A stretch of 37,123 bases of DNA, from positions 1-37,123 of the forward strand of contig CAZYGI010000036.1 of assembly GCA_964647255.1 (NCBI GenBank), written 5' to 3'. The DNA is from CAWJEL01 sp964647255 (GTDB lineage: Bacteria > Chloroflexota > Anaerolineae > CG2-30-64-16). This document shows positions 1 to 8,574 of the stretch, piece after piece. The position numbers and the translations under genes were made by a program. The notes below the pieces were generated by a model. That model worked only from the letters and a program-made list of their open reading frames with translations. It had not been told where the DNA came from and ran no database searches. Numbering within the stretch: position 1 is the stretch's first letter; every line of letters starts with the position of its first letter.

Positions 1-1995
1 GGGCTGTCGGGCATCCGGCTGGCGCGCCCACCGGACGACCGCCCACACCGCCCGATCGGCGGGCGCGATCGGGCGCCGCGTCGCCGCGACATCAGGCGTC
101 GGACCGCTGCCCCGGCCGCCAAAGGTTGCGCCGGTCAGCGCCACCTGACCGCCGAAGGCTGCGTCGCGAGGGGCCAGGGAAGGCGCAAGCTCGAATTTGG
201 CGGACGGCGCGATGTCATACCAGGAAACGTTGTAGCCGCGAAAGCTGCGCTCGCCCCGGAATGTCCCGAACTTCTGAAGCAAGAACGGCACAGCCCCGCG
301 CGGGTCGGTGTCCGACTCGAACCAGCGCACCCAGTAGACCCGACTCCGACCATCCGCGGCCAGCGCCGTCAGACGATCGGCCACGGTATTGATGTCTACG
401 AACAGATACTGCGCCGGCGCACTCGCTGCCGGCTCGGCCGGCGGGGTCCCGGCGAAATCATTGTTCCAGCGCGGGTAGTAAAAGCCAAACGGGTAGCGTT
501 GATCCACCAGGATCAGATCGCGCTGCGGGTCCGTGTTCGCCGTGAGCCACTCGACCACCCCGCGCGTGTCCTCCCGGAAGAAGCGGGCGTCCAGGAGATC
601 CCCGCGCAGGCCCGGCGCCAGGATCGCGACAAGCGCGACCGCAGCCAACGCGCCTGCCCAGCGCCGCAAGCTCGCCCATCCGCGCAGTGCGTAGCCGGTC
701 AAGAGCAGCCACCCAGGCAACGCAAAGCTGATATAGCGCGTGGCGAAAGTCGCCCGGCTGCGAATGACCAGGTAGTAGACGACGAGCGGCAGGATAGCCC
801 AGGTGAGGACGTAGAGCGTGGAGCGTGAGGCGTAGAGCGTGGAGCGCGAAGCGTAGAGCGTGGAGCGTGAGGCGTAGAGCGTGGAGCGCGAAGTGTAGAG
901 CGTGGAGCGCGAAGCGTGGAGCGAGTTGTCCCCGCGTCCCCGCGTCGCCGCCAGCACCCACCCCACCACCAGCCACGCGGCCAGCGCCCACACCCACGGC
1001 CGCGCAACGGCGGCATCGAGGTGTTCGCCCAGGCCGTAGACGCGCGCCAGCTCGGCAAGATAGACGGCGACGGATGGCACGACCAGGTTGGGGTTGCGGT
1101 ACGAGGGGATCTGGCGCAGCGCCACGGGCAGGCCCGGCAGGCAGAGCAGAGCGGTCAGCACGCCGGACAGCAAGACGGTGCGCAGCCGCGGCCAACGCTC
1201 ACGAACTGACGCGCGTACGCGAGCATCCTGAGCGGAGGACGCCAGCCCGGAGTCGAACGCTTTGCGTGCGGCTTGGGCCAAAGATCGCTCCGCACCCTTC
1301 GACTGCGTGGCGGGAACCGCTCCGCCACTCCGCTCAGGATGCTCCGCTATGGTGTTGCCACTCCGCGCTGTTCTGCCGAACGCCGCCCATCCCAGCGCCC
1401 AGCCCCACAGCGCCACCAGCGCAAATACCGCTGCATAGTGCGTCAGGAGCGCCAGCGCCGAGAAAAGCGCAAAGAGCAGCCACGGCAGCCCTTTGGGCAC
1501 GGTCGCTCCCCGCGCTCCGCTCCACGCCCCCAGCCCCGCGCACGCCAGCCAGACCAGCGCCACCGTATACATGCGCGTCTCTTGTGCTTCGCCCAGCAGG
1601 AAGGGCAGGAACGCTGCGCCCAGCGCCGCGCCCAGGCCGGCCCAGCGTCCGCCGGAGCGACGGCCCAGCGTAAACATCAGCGGCACGAGCAGCACGCCGA
1701 ACCACAGCGACATGAAGCGCGCCGCAAACGCGCTTCCGCCGAGCAGCGCGCCCGGCCGCGGGCCGGTCAGCGCCAGCCAGCCGTGCAGCAGGTAAAAATA
1801 GACCGGGGGATGGATGTCGAGCTCTGGGGCGGAAGCGATCTGGCCTAACGGCCGCGTCGCCACGTCAATGTTGCGCGCCTCGTCCCACCAGATGTCCTGG
1901 GCATCCAGCCGGTAAACGCGCAAGGCGAAGGCGGCCAGGGTCAAGAGGAGGAGCAGCCACAACCAGGAACGCTGAAGGGAACGCGTCGGTCTCAT
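1..1995 (-). CDS. GT-C (GT39/ArnT-like) membrane glycosyltransferase, 3' end outside the window
   Basis: An uninterrupted frame of 665 codons runs off the left edge, so the C-terminus is missing. The start ATG (1995-1993) overlaps the TGA of the upstream gene as ATGA, indicating translational coupling. The N-terminus is a membrane segment followed by WWDEA at residues 36-40 and HPPVYFY near residue 65, the first-loop acidic motif typical of GT-C enzymes that move sugars from polyprenyl-phosphate donors outside the membrane. About ten hydrophobic segments follow, then a soluble part from about residue 480. Two stretches look inserted in frame: residues about 217-258 from an inverted-repeat element and residues about 357-395 from a tandem repeat coding five SRSTLY units. 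The family call is firm; donor and acceptor are unknown. Confidence 0.93.
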   Translation of the reverse strand, partial: MRPTRSLQRSWLWLLLLLTLAAFALRVYRLDAQDIWWDEARNIDVATRPLGQIASAPELDIHPPVYFYLLHGWLALTGPRPGALLGGSAFAARFMSLWFGVLLVPLMFTLGRRSGGRWAGLGAALGAAFLPFLLGEAQETRMYTVALVWLACAGLGAWSGARGATVPKGLPWLLFALFSALALLTHYAAVFALVALWGWALGWAAFGRTARSGNTIAEHPERSGGAVPATQSKGAERSLAQAARKAFDSGLASSAQDARVRASVRERWPRLRTVLLSGVLTALLCLPGLPVALRQIPSYRNPNLVVPSVAVYLAELARVYGLGEHLDAAVARPWVWALAAWLVVGWVLAATRGRGDNSLHASRSTLYTSRSTLYASRSTLYASRSTLYASRSTLYVLTWAILPLVVYYLVIRSRATFATRYISFALPGWLLLTGYALRGWASLRRWAGALAAVALVAILAPGLRGDLLDARFFREDTRGVVEWLTANTDPQRDLILVDQRYPFGFYYPRWNNDFAGTPPAEPAASAPAQYLFVDINTVADRLTALAADGRSRVYWVRWFESDTDPRGAVPFLLQKFGTFRGERSFRGYNVSWYDIAPSAKFELAPSLAPRDAAFGGQVALTGATFGGRGSGPTPDVAATRRPIAPADRAVWAVVRWARQPDARQP
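811..925 (+). repeat. 21-bp tandem repeat inside a glycosyltransferase gene
   Basis: About five copies of a unit like gcgtagagcgtggagcgtga lie head to tail. On the minus strand they stay in frame and code for repeated SRSTLYA units between two membrane segments of the glycosyltransferase. A related, shorter run (gcgtggagcgtggggcgtgg) occurs in the non-coding gap near 14190, so this is a dispersed repeat type and not a native part of the protein. Confidence 0.85.
1221..1344. repeat. Inverted-repeat element inserted in frame in a glycosyltransferase gene
   Basis: Perfect 17-bp arms (gagcatcctgagcggag at 1221-1237 and its complement at 1328-1344) enclose about 90 bp that also contain gtcgaacg and cgcacccttcgac. 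This resembles the widespread 'cctgagcgga...gtcgaagg' palindromic repeats of environmental genomes; another version lies at 22405-22539. It adds about 41 residues, rich in Ala, Ser and Arg, to a loop of a membrane enzyme without breaking the frame. Confidence 0.75.
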
Positions 1996-4265
1996 CTGAC
2001 CGTCACCGTGCCCAACAACACGCTCCGGTTCAAGGCGAGGCGATCGGTTGCCGTCACCGTCACGCGGTCCTGGCCCTGCGTACCGGTCGGGTACAGGCCG
2101 GCCCAAAGCTGATAGGTGCCGGGCGCAAGGTCTGCCGGCAGCGGCAGCACAAACTCACAGACGCTGCGATCACCGGGTTGCCAGTAGCGCGTGGGGAAAC
2201 GGGTGCCCGCCGGCGGTTGATCAAAGCCGGAAACACTATCCCGGTCGGTCCGGGTCAGATGGACGAACGCGGTGTAGTCCCTGCTGGGCGTTTGGCCCGC
2301 TTCCCACAGCAGCGTGACCGCAAGCTGTGGCTCGCTCGCCTCGACGGAAGAGGGGAAACGCCCACCAATCAGGCGCAGGCCGTCCTCGAATGAAACATTG
2401 ATCGGGACCAGGCCGAGGCTCTTGTTATCCAGCGCCGCAGCCGGGACCACATCCACGTGGCCGATCATGCCCGAGGTCACCGTCCCATCGGACAGGCGCG
2501 CTGGGAGCGGCGTGTCGGCGCTGGAGGACATGAATCCGACATAAACCACGGCGCGCAGCGGCGAGCGGGCATCCACCGGCTCGGAAATCGTCACGGCGTA
2601 ACGGTCCTCGTAAATGATGCCCGGCTCCCACAGGCTGGTCGGTGCGCGCCCCCAACCGGGGTGAGACGTCACGTTCCCGATGGCGCGGCGGTTCTCGTCC
2701 AGCAACTGCACAAAAAGGGGAAAATCCGCCCTCAGCTTCTTGTCGCTGCGCAGATAAAGCGTGATCGGCACGGTGTCGCCCGGCTTGAAGCGCTTTTGCG
2801 GCAGGTTGACTGCCACCAGCTCGACCTGATTATCGTACACGATCCCCGCCTGCCGCACATCCGCCGGCAGCACGACCACCGCCGCCGGCGCCCGGTAGCT
2901 GGCTGGCAACAGGTAGCCGAGAACATAACCCGAACACGCCAGCAGGCTAAGCGGCAGCACCAACGCTGAAACCATGCGCCAGAAGCGCGGGAGATTCACA
3001 GTCCAAAAGCTCAGGCCGAGCACCAGCAGAATCGCGAATGCGTTCAGCAGCGGGAAAAGCAGCCGTCCCTGGCTGCTGGTCGCGAAAGTTGACCAATAGA
3101 GCATGGCGCCGATCAAGATGGCGGCCCACATCGCAAGCAGCAGCCTGACGCGAGTCGGGGATTTTCCCGTCAAATGAGGCTTCGCGGTCGCCCGCGCGCC
3201 GGCCCAGCCGATCACGCCCCCAGCCAGAGCCAGGACCGTGACCATGTCCAGGATGCGATAGAACCATGCCGGCAAGATGATATTGAACCAACCGAACAGG
3301 CCCCAGAAGGAGTAGCGCAGGCCGTCCAGTTCCCCGATGAACCCGCGCAACGTCAGCGGTTTGGTGCGCAGACCGGTAATCGTCAACAGCCTTTCGGCAC
3401 CGAACCATTCCCCGTACAGGGTAAAATTGCGCCAGTACCACCAGCCGGCGATCGCCAGCGCGGGCACCAACACAAGAAGGGCCGCCCACAGCGGCAAGCG
3501 CCATGCTTTGCGCTCCCAGGCCAGCCACAGGATCACGATCCCGATCGGTGCGATCAGCACCAGGCCCTGGAGCTTGCTCAGGGCCGCCACGCCGAGCAGC
3601 ACCCCCAACACCAGCCATTCCCACCACGCCACGCGCTGCGATCGCTCTCGCGCCACTAACCGGGTCAGCCAGTAGACCGTCGTCGTGCTGGCAAGGGTGA
3701 TCAAGCTGTCGTTGGAGACCGACGAGCTGATAAACGCAAACTGCGGGATACAGGCCACCAGCAAGATGACCACCAGCGGCAACCGGGAAGGCGCCGGGAA
3801 GGCCAACCGCGCGGTCAGATAGATCACTAAGATCGTCAGACAGCCCAGGAACAACGAAAACCACCGGTCAACGTGCATCGCCAGGTTCGCGCCCCGCAGC
3901 GGCAGGGATCGCGCGCTGTAAAGCATGAAGTTCTTGTTGCCGGGGAACAGCGGGTCCCCCAGGTTGGCGAAGCGATTTTGGACGTTGAGCTGGTCGAAGT
4001 CGCTCTGGTCAAGCGCAGCGGTCAAGCGCCCGGCCAGAAAATAGTAGAACGGCGCCTGTGCGCCTTCGTGCAGCCACGGGCCGTTCCACTCCGTCGTCTG
4101 CACCGGAAGAGGGTTGCCCTGGGCCAGATGGCGCGCAAACGCGTAGTGATAGACCTCGTCCGGCTTCTCAAACGGCGGCGCGGCCAGGCTATACCCCACA
4201 CCCAGGGCAATGAAGAGCAGCAGCACGGCCGCGAGGGCCAGGCGTTCAAATCTCAGCGCGCTCAC
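1992..4265 (-). CDS. GT-C / DUF2142-like membrane protein with C-terminal soluble beta domain
   Basis: This 757-residue protein begins with GTG at 4265, overlapping the TGA of the upstream gene (GTGA), and its own stop overlaps the next gene's ATG. After one N-terminal membrane segment comes FEKPDEVYHYAF near residues 33-44, a first-loop Asp-Glu motif like that of GT-C and DUF2142 glycosyltransferases. Roughly eleven further hydrophobic segments extend to about residue 465. Residues 480-757 are soluble and strand-rich, with two similar parts ending in patterns such as LWEPG and YWQPGDR, suggesting two carbohydrate-binding-like or Ig-like beta sandwiches outside the membrane. It is one of three tandem relatives, so probably adds sugars to a surface glycan or glycoprotein. 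The substrate cannot be told. Confidence 0.85.
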   Translation of the reverse strand: MSALRFERLALAAVLLLFIALGVGYSLAAPPFEKPDEVYHYAFARHLAQGNPLPVQTTEWNGPWLHEGAQAPFYYFLAGRLTAALDQSDFDQLNVQNRFANLGDPLFPGNKNFMLYSARSLPLRGANLAMHVDRWFSLFLGCLTILVIYLTARLAFPAPSRLPLVVILLVACIPQFAFISSSVSNDSLITLASTTTVYWLTRLVARERSQRVAWWEWLVLGVLLGVAALSKLQGLVLIAPIGIVILWLAWERKAWRLPLWAALLVLVPALAIAGWWYWRNFTLYGEWFGAERLLTITGLRTKPLTLRGFIGELDGLRYSFWGLFGWFNIILPAWFYRILDMVTVLALAGGVIGWAGARATAKPHLTGKSPTRVRLLLAMWAAILIGAMLYWSTFATSSQGRLLFPLLNAFAILLVLGLSFWTVNLPRFWRMVSALVLPLSLLACSGYVLGYLLPASYRAPAAVVVLPADVRQAGIVYDNQVELVAVNLPQKRFKPGDTVPITLYLRSDKKLRADFPLFVQLLDENRRAIGNVTSHPGWGRAPTSLWEPGIIYEDRYAVTISEPVDARSPLRAVVYVGFMSSSADTPLPARLSDGTVTSGMIGHVDVVPAAALDNKSLGLVPINVSFEDGLRLIGGRFPSSVEASEPQLAVTLLWEAGQTPSRDYTAFVHLTRTDRDSVSGFDQPPAGTRFPTRYWQPGDRSVCEFVLPLPADLAPGTYQLWAGLYPTGTQGQDRVTVTATDRLALNRSVLLGTVTVR

Positions 4266-6301
4266 CGGTCACTTCCCGATGGTTCAAACGGCAGGAGCAG
4301 CGTTTCCGGGTCGGCCAACGCCGCGCGCCCATCCGCGTGGGTGACGGGCAATTTGCCCAGCGTCTCGGCATCGTACACCTGCAAGGCCAGGCGCAGCCCG
4401 GCGCCGGATGCGATGCGTCCCGGCTCAGATGGCGTCAACCCGGTGTACTCCAGGATGGTCTGCCCCGGCTGCCATTGCGTCGTCGGCAGGATGCCATCAT
4501 AGGGCTCGCGCTCCGAAATAGCAAGCGTGACGGTCCCGCCCGCGCCATCGTCGGCCAACAGGCGCAGGATGTACTTGTAGCGCCGATCCAGTGTCTGCAC
4601 CGGCTGCCAATACAGGGTGACCGGGATGGATCCGGCCGGGTCCAGGGCCGAACCGATCTCGTAGCCCGCCAGCCGCACCTTATCCCCGAAGGCCACATCG
4701 GTCCGCTGCTGCACCGGCGCGGGAACAGCCGGCAGCACGGGCGCCTGCGGCAGATACAGCTTCACCTTCAAGATCGTGTTGGACAGATACCCGCTCTCCC
4801 GCGCCAGCCAGGCGTGCGAATAAAACCACTGCTCCGCCGCCCCTTGGAGCGGATTGAGCGGCACCATGCCCGAAACGACCACCCAGGTGCGCCGGTGTTG
4901 CGTCAGCAACGCCTGGAGCCGCGCCTCCGTCGCTTCCAGCGATGCGCCGAGCAGCGGTGCGCCCTGCCATTCGGAGCGCGGGCGGTCGCCGCCGATGAGA
5001 TCCACCGGCAGATAATAGCGATACAGCCGCGACATCTCGGCCGGGATCAGCACCAACGCGTCGCCGGGCTGGAACTCCGCGGCCAGCTCTGCGCCAGGCT
5101 CCGTGAAGTTGTCCTTGGCATAGCGGGGGGCGACGAAGTAATTGGCGCTGCTGTACACCATCCCGGCGCATAACAGCACCGCGGCCGCTGCGCCCGCCCA
5201 GCGCCGGTAGCCCCAAAGCGCAGCGACGCCGCCGCTCAGGAGCAACACGAAGAACCCGCTGACCATGCTCATGTGACGGGCGTTCATGTACGCGGGCTGA
5301 AAACGCTGGACGATCTGGATGGCGATCACTGGCACGACGAGCAGGGCCGGCAGCAGCCACGCCTGGCGCGCCGGTTTGCGGCCCGGCCACAGCCACCAGA
5401 GCGCGCCCAGCACAACCACCGCGCCAAACCCGTAGTCCAGCCACCGCACCTGCGCCAGATCCACGCTCAATCCGAGGCTAAACGCATTGAGCAAATCCAT
5501 CGCGAGCGTGTGAAGCGACACCGGCGCAAAATTCGTGCCGCCGCCGGGTTTGCTCAGGATCAACCAGGCCGCCAGCGCACCCAACCCCAGGCTCAGCGCC
5601 AACATGCCGCCCGCGGCAGCCAGCGCACGCCGCCGGCTGCGTGACCAGAGCGCCTGGAACATCAAGGCTGCGTGGACGGGCAACACCAGGACGGCCAGGT
5701 AGTGGGTGGAGAGCAATGTGACGGCGGCGAGCCCGTAGCCGCTGAGATACCGCCGCGCGCGCGGCCCCGGTTCGGCTGCGCTCCAACGCAGCAGGAGATA
5801 GGTGCTGAGCAGGGCGAGCAGCGCAACGAGCGCGTACATCCGCGCTTCGCGGCCGTACCACAGATAGAATGGATTGACTGCAGTGAAAAGCGCCGCCCAG
5901 AGGGGCGTGGCCTGCGGCAGCAGGCGTCGCCGCGCCGCCAGCCGGGCAAACGCCCAGGCCATCGGCGCCAGCAAGGTCGCGGCGATGGCCGATGGAAAGC
6001 GCAAGGCCATCACGCTCTGCCCAGCCAGCCGGATGAAGCTGCCCAAGAGGACGAAATAGGCGAATGGATGTTGGTCGGTGGTGGCGATCGCGGTCAGGCC
6101 ATCATCCAGCACGATCTGTCCCGACACAAGGGCGCGCCACGACGACTCCGCGCGTTGCAGGCTGAGGCTTTCATCCCACCACAGGCTCTTATGGTCCGGG
6201 CGAAAGACCAGCCGCGCAAAGGCCAGCAGGATGAGGCCCAGCAACAGCCATCGCACCAGCCAATACTGGCGCGGCCGCGCTGACAAAACCGCATTCTTCA
6301 T
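4262..6301 (-). CDS. GT39-like membrane glycosyltransferase with C-terminal soluble domain
   Basis: A 679-residue protein starting at ATG 6301, 9 bp after the stop of the GT4 gene; no clear Shine-Dalgarno site is seen, so translation may be coupled. An N-terminal membrane helix is followed by WWDESLSLQ near residues 41-49 and DQHPFAYF near residues 76-83, the usual acidic and His-Pro motifs of ArnT/PMT-like GT-C enzymes. About ten membrane segments run to about residue 395. The remaining 280 residues are soluble, with a strand-rich end (VTLYWQPVQ, TQWQPGQT) similar to the end of its downstream neighbour. The predicted role is transfer of a sugar from a polyprenyl-phosphate carrier on the outer face; the exact sugar is unknown. 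Confidence 0.9.
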   Translation of the reverse strand: MKNAVLSARPRQYWLVRWLLLGLILLAFARLVFRPDHKSLWWDESLSLQRAESSWRALVSGQIVLDDGLTAIATTDQHPFAYFVLLGSFIRLAGQSVMALRFPSAIAATLLAPMAWAFARLAARRRLLPQATPLWAALFTAVNPFYLWYGREARMYALVALLALLSTYLLLRWSAAEPGPRARRYLSGYGLAAVTLLSTHYLAVLVLPVHAALMFQALWSRSRRRALAAAGGMLALSLGLGALAAWLILSKPGGGTNFAPVSLHTLAMDLLNAFSLGLSVDLAQVRWLDYGFGAVVVLGALWWLWPGRKPARQAWLLPALLVVPVIAIQIVQRFQPAYMNARHMSMVSGFFVLLLSGGVAALWGYRRWAGAAAAVLLCAGMVYSSANYFVAPRYAKDNFTEPGAELAAEFQPGDALVLIPAEMSRLYRYYLPVDLIGGDRPRSEWQGAPLLGASLEATEARLQALLTQHRRTWVVVSGMVPLNPLQGAAEQWFYSHAWLARESGYLSNTILKVKLYLPQAPVLPAVPAPVQQRTDVAFGDKVRLAGYEIGSALDPAGSIPVTLYWQPVQTLDRRYKYILRLLADDGAGGTVTLAISEREPYDGILPTTQWQPGQTILEYTGLTPSEPGRIASGAGLRLALQVYDAETLGKLPVTHADGRAALADPETLLLPFEPSGSDR

Positions 6302-6310
6302 GGAGGCGGA

Positions 6311-7510
6311 CTAACCCTCAAGTTCCCGGTAGACATCCAAATGCCGTCTTGCCAGGGTGTCCCACTCGAACTGCTTCGCCAGGGAATGCGAAGCCACAGC
6401 CAGCCGGCCGCGCAACGCCGGGTCGGCCATGACGCGCTCGACCGCCGCGGCCATGCGAATCGGCTCTTCCGGGGGGACCAAGAGCGCGCTCTCGGCGTCG
6501 CGGAGCAGCGGGAACGGCACTTGCGCGGATGGCGCGGCGGCCGCCGCCTGCGTGCTGATGATCGGCAGGCCGTGCGCCAGCGCGGCCATCAGGCTGCCGT
6601 GACGCAGCGATGCGCCCTCGCGGTAAGGCAGCACCGCGCAGTCACACGCCAGCAGGTTGGCCGAAACCTGGTCGTTCGCGGTGAAACCGGTCCACTGCAC
6701 CCGGTCGGCCAGCCCCAGGTCGGCGATCAGCTTCTCGACGTGCGCCAGGTAGGCCAGGTTCGTCGGGTCGCTGGCGCCGACCTTGCCGCCGACCATCAGC
6801 AGCCGCGCCGGATGTCCGGCGTGCACGAGCTCGGCCAGGGTGCGCACCAGCGTCTCGCCGCCCTTGTTGGCGTTGAGGAAGCCGAAATAGGCCAGCAGCC
6901 AGGTTTCCGGACCGGCGCCCCACAGGCCGCGCTGCTGCGCCCGGTCGTAGCCGGCCGGCGGCTCGCAGGCGATGTTGCTGCCGATGGGGATGGGCCGGAG
7001 CCTGGCCGTGAGACCTGCTTGCGCCAACTGCTGCCAGTCGGCCGGGTTCGTCACGACGTCGGCATCGCTGGCATGAGCCAACGCCAGCACAGTCTCCCAG
7101 CGCAGCGGGCCGGCCTTCGGGAAGAGATACGGCGTGCGCAGATCGTGGAAGGTGGTCACCACCCGGGGACGGCGCGGAAGAAGCCGCAGCCGCCAGGGCA
7201 AGAAGTTCACCGCGCCGTGCAGCCCATAAGCAGCCGGCTGATACTGGATATGCACGACATCCGGGCGCAGCTCACGCGCCACGCGGCCTGCCACCGCCCA
7301 CAACTGCAAACCGGCTCGCTCGATCAAGGGATAGACCGTCGGCTCGTACGCCGCGGTTGGCTGTCGCAGGTGATCGCCGCCCGCATCAGCGTGCGTTAAC
7401 ACATGCACGTCCACACCCAACGCGCCCAGCGCCTGCCCGAGCCGCCGCGTGTAATCACCCACGCCACCTTGCATGGAAGGGTATTCGCCGGTGATGAACA
7501 GGATGCGCAT
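6311..7510 (-). CDS. GT4-family glycosyltransferase
   Basis: A 399-residue cytosolic protein starting MRILFITGEYP, with the glycine-rich QGGVGDYTRRL loop right after the first strand, as in GT-B retaining enzymes. The C-terminal donor-binding half has LLAYFGFLNANKGGETL near residues 210-225 and the nucleotide-sugar contact region VLPYREGASLRHGSLMAALAHGLPII near 290-315 (given here as a position guide), with the family's E replaced by a GASLRHGSL version. I chose ATG 7510 over the in-frame ATG at 7531, because the earlier one lies inside a short repeat and adds seven unconserved residues. It sits between a GT2 and three GT-C genes and probably builds the same surface glycan. Confidence 0.9.
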   Translation of the reverse strand: MRILFITGEYPSMQGGVGDYTRRLGQALGALGVDVHVLTHADAGGDHLRQPTAAYEPTVYPLIERAGLQLWAVAGRVARELRPDVVHIQYQPAAYGLHGAVNFLPWRLRLLPRRPRVVTTFHDLRTPYLFPKAGPLRWETVLALAHASDADVVTNPADWQQLAQAGLTARLRPIPIGSNIACEPPAGYDRAQQRGLWGAGPETWLLAYFGFLNANKGGETLVRTLAELVHAGHPARLLMVGGKVGASDPTNLAYLAHVEKLIADLGLADRVQWTGFTANDQVSANLLACDCAVLPYREGASLRHGSLMAALAHGLPIISTQAAAAAPSAQVPFPLLRDAESALLVPPEEPIRMAAAVERVMADPALRGRLAVASHSLAKQFEWDTLARRHLDVYRELEG

Positions 7511-7530
7511 GATATACTCTCGCTGGAACA

Positions 7531-7552
7531 TTAGAACGTTAGAACGTCGAAA
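7531..7552 (-). repeat. Short-period repeat (acgttctaa units) between two glycosyltransferases
   Basis: Read on the minus strand, acgttctaacgttctaatg covers the TAA stop of the GT2 gene and an ATG in front of the GT4 gene. A close variant (gcgaacgtgcgaacg) is found inside the GT2 coding sequence at 8424-8450. Confidence 0.6.
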
Positions 7553-8546
7553 AGTTGGGGTGCAGGCCGCTCTTCAGTAACCGCCCATAGGAGGCCATGC
7601 GTTCCCGGCGCAACGGACGCTTGGAGCCGAGCAGCCACTTGCCAGCTTCAAGCATCCATTCTACCGCAAACGATAACAAGATGAAAACGCGCAGCAATTC
7701 AGCCTGGATGGGGCCGTGGAATTTGCGAAAGTAGCGCACCTTGCTCGTCTGAAAACGGATATGCCGGGCGGCGACCACCTGCTCGCTGGATTTGCCCTCG
7801 TAGTGGATGATCTGCGCCGCCGGCAGATAGACGACCTGCCAGCCAGCCTGCTTGATCCGCCGACACAGATCCAGCTCTTCCGAGTACATAAAATACCCCT
7901 CGTCGAAGCCGCCGATCTGCGCCAGAACCGCCCCGCGCACCATCAGCGCCGCGCCGACAAGCCAGTCAACGCCGATCCCCCCTGGTCCCGTCGGTGCGAG
8001 GGAAGCGGGAGCTGAGGGGGCGAGGTCGTCGCGGCGGTCTTCCATCCGATACCGTCGCGCCCAGGGGTTGTCGGGCCAGTGCCAGGCCAGCGGCGTGCTC
8101 TCGAACAGCGCAGTGACGAAGTTCGGAAAGCGGCGGGCGGACGACTGGAGGCTGCCGTCGCCGTAGCGCAACTGCGGGCCAAGCGCGCCGACCGCCGGGT
8201 GGTCATCCAGGTACGCCAGCAAAACGGCCAACGCATCCCCCACCACCTCGGTGTCAGGGTTAAGGAAAAAAACATAGCGCCCGCGGGCGATCGCCAGGCC
8301 CTGGTTGTTGCCGCGCGTGAAACCGACGTTCTCCGTGTTGGCGATCAGGCGCACATCCGGGAATTCCTGCGCGACCATATCGGCACTGCCGTCGGACGAG
8401 GCGTTATCAATGACCAGCGTTTCAACGTTCGCACGTTCGCACGTTCGCATGCTTCGATCCACCGATCGCAGACATGCAGCGAGCAGCTCGCGCACGTTCC
8501 AACTGACGATGATCACGGAGAGATCGGGCGGAGCTGGATCTATCAT
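7539..8546 (-). CDS. GT2-family glycosyltransferase (rhamnosyltransferase-like)
   Basis: A 335-residue protein beginning MIDPAPPDLSVIIVSWN, the first strand of a GT-A fold. Expected motifs follow: VIDNASSDGS near residue 47, NVGFTRGNNQG near 74, FFLNPDTEV (the DXD-like metal site) near 98, and GFDEGYFMYSEELDLCRR near 212-229 (the ED-acceptor region). The C-terminal 60 residues hold an amphipathic helix likely to touch the membrane. This arrangement is that of WbbL-like rhamnosyl- or related sugar transferases, which suits the nearby GDP-D-rhamnose genes, though the sugar is inferred only. The start at 8546 was chosen at the conserved strand; longer in-frame starts enter the neighbouring gene. 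Residues MRTCERANVE are coded by a short DNA repeat. Confidence 0.92.
   Translation of the reverse strand: MIDPAPPDLSVIIVSWNVRELLAACLRSVDRSMRTCERANVETLVIDNASSDGSADMVAQEFPDVRLIANTENVGFTRGNNQGLAIARGRYVFFLNPDTEVVGDALAVLLAYLDDHPAVGALGPQLRYGDGSLQSSARRFPNFVTALFESTPLAWHWPDNPWARRYRMEDRRDDLAPSAPASLAPTGPGGIGVDWLVGAALMVRGAVLAQIGGFDEGYFMYSEELDLCRRIKQAGWQVVYLPAAQIIHYEGKSSEQVVAARHIRFQTSKVRYFRKFHGPIQAELLRVFILLSFAVEWMLEAGKWLLGSKRPLRRERMASYGRLLKSGLHPNFSTF
8424..8450 (-). repeat. In-frame short repeat (gcgaacgt units) within GT2 gene
   Basis: Three near-identical units of gcgaacgt lie in a row on the minus strand, in the loop just before the VIDNASSDGS strand. The same repeat type is seen between genes at 7531-7552, so this appears to be an intergenic-type repeat now read as protein. 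Confidence 0.6.
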
Positions 8547-8574
8547 GGGCGGTCGTGCAAGGTCAAGGCGCCGG

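Noticed and set aside
125..392. Plus-strand and other-frame ORFs across the glycosyltransferase region (for example 126-392, 825-1673)
   Set aside because: They are Arg/Pro/Ala-rich, overlap the continuous minus-strand glycosyltransferase frame and have no recognisable motif; typical shadows in GC-rich DNA.
811..925. CRISPR array
   Set aside because: The units are contiguous 21-bp repeats without unique spacers and lie inside a coding frame.
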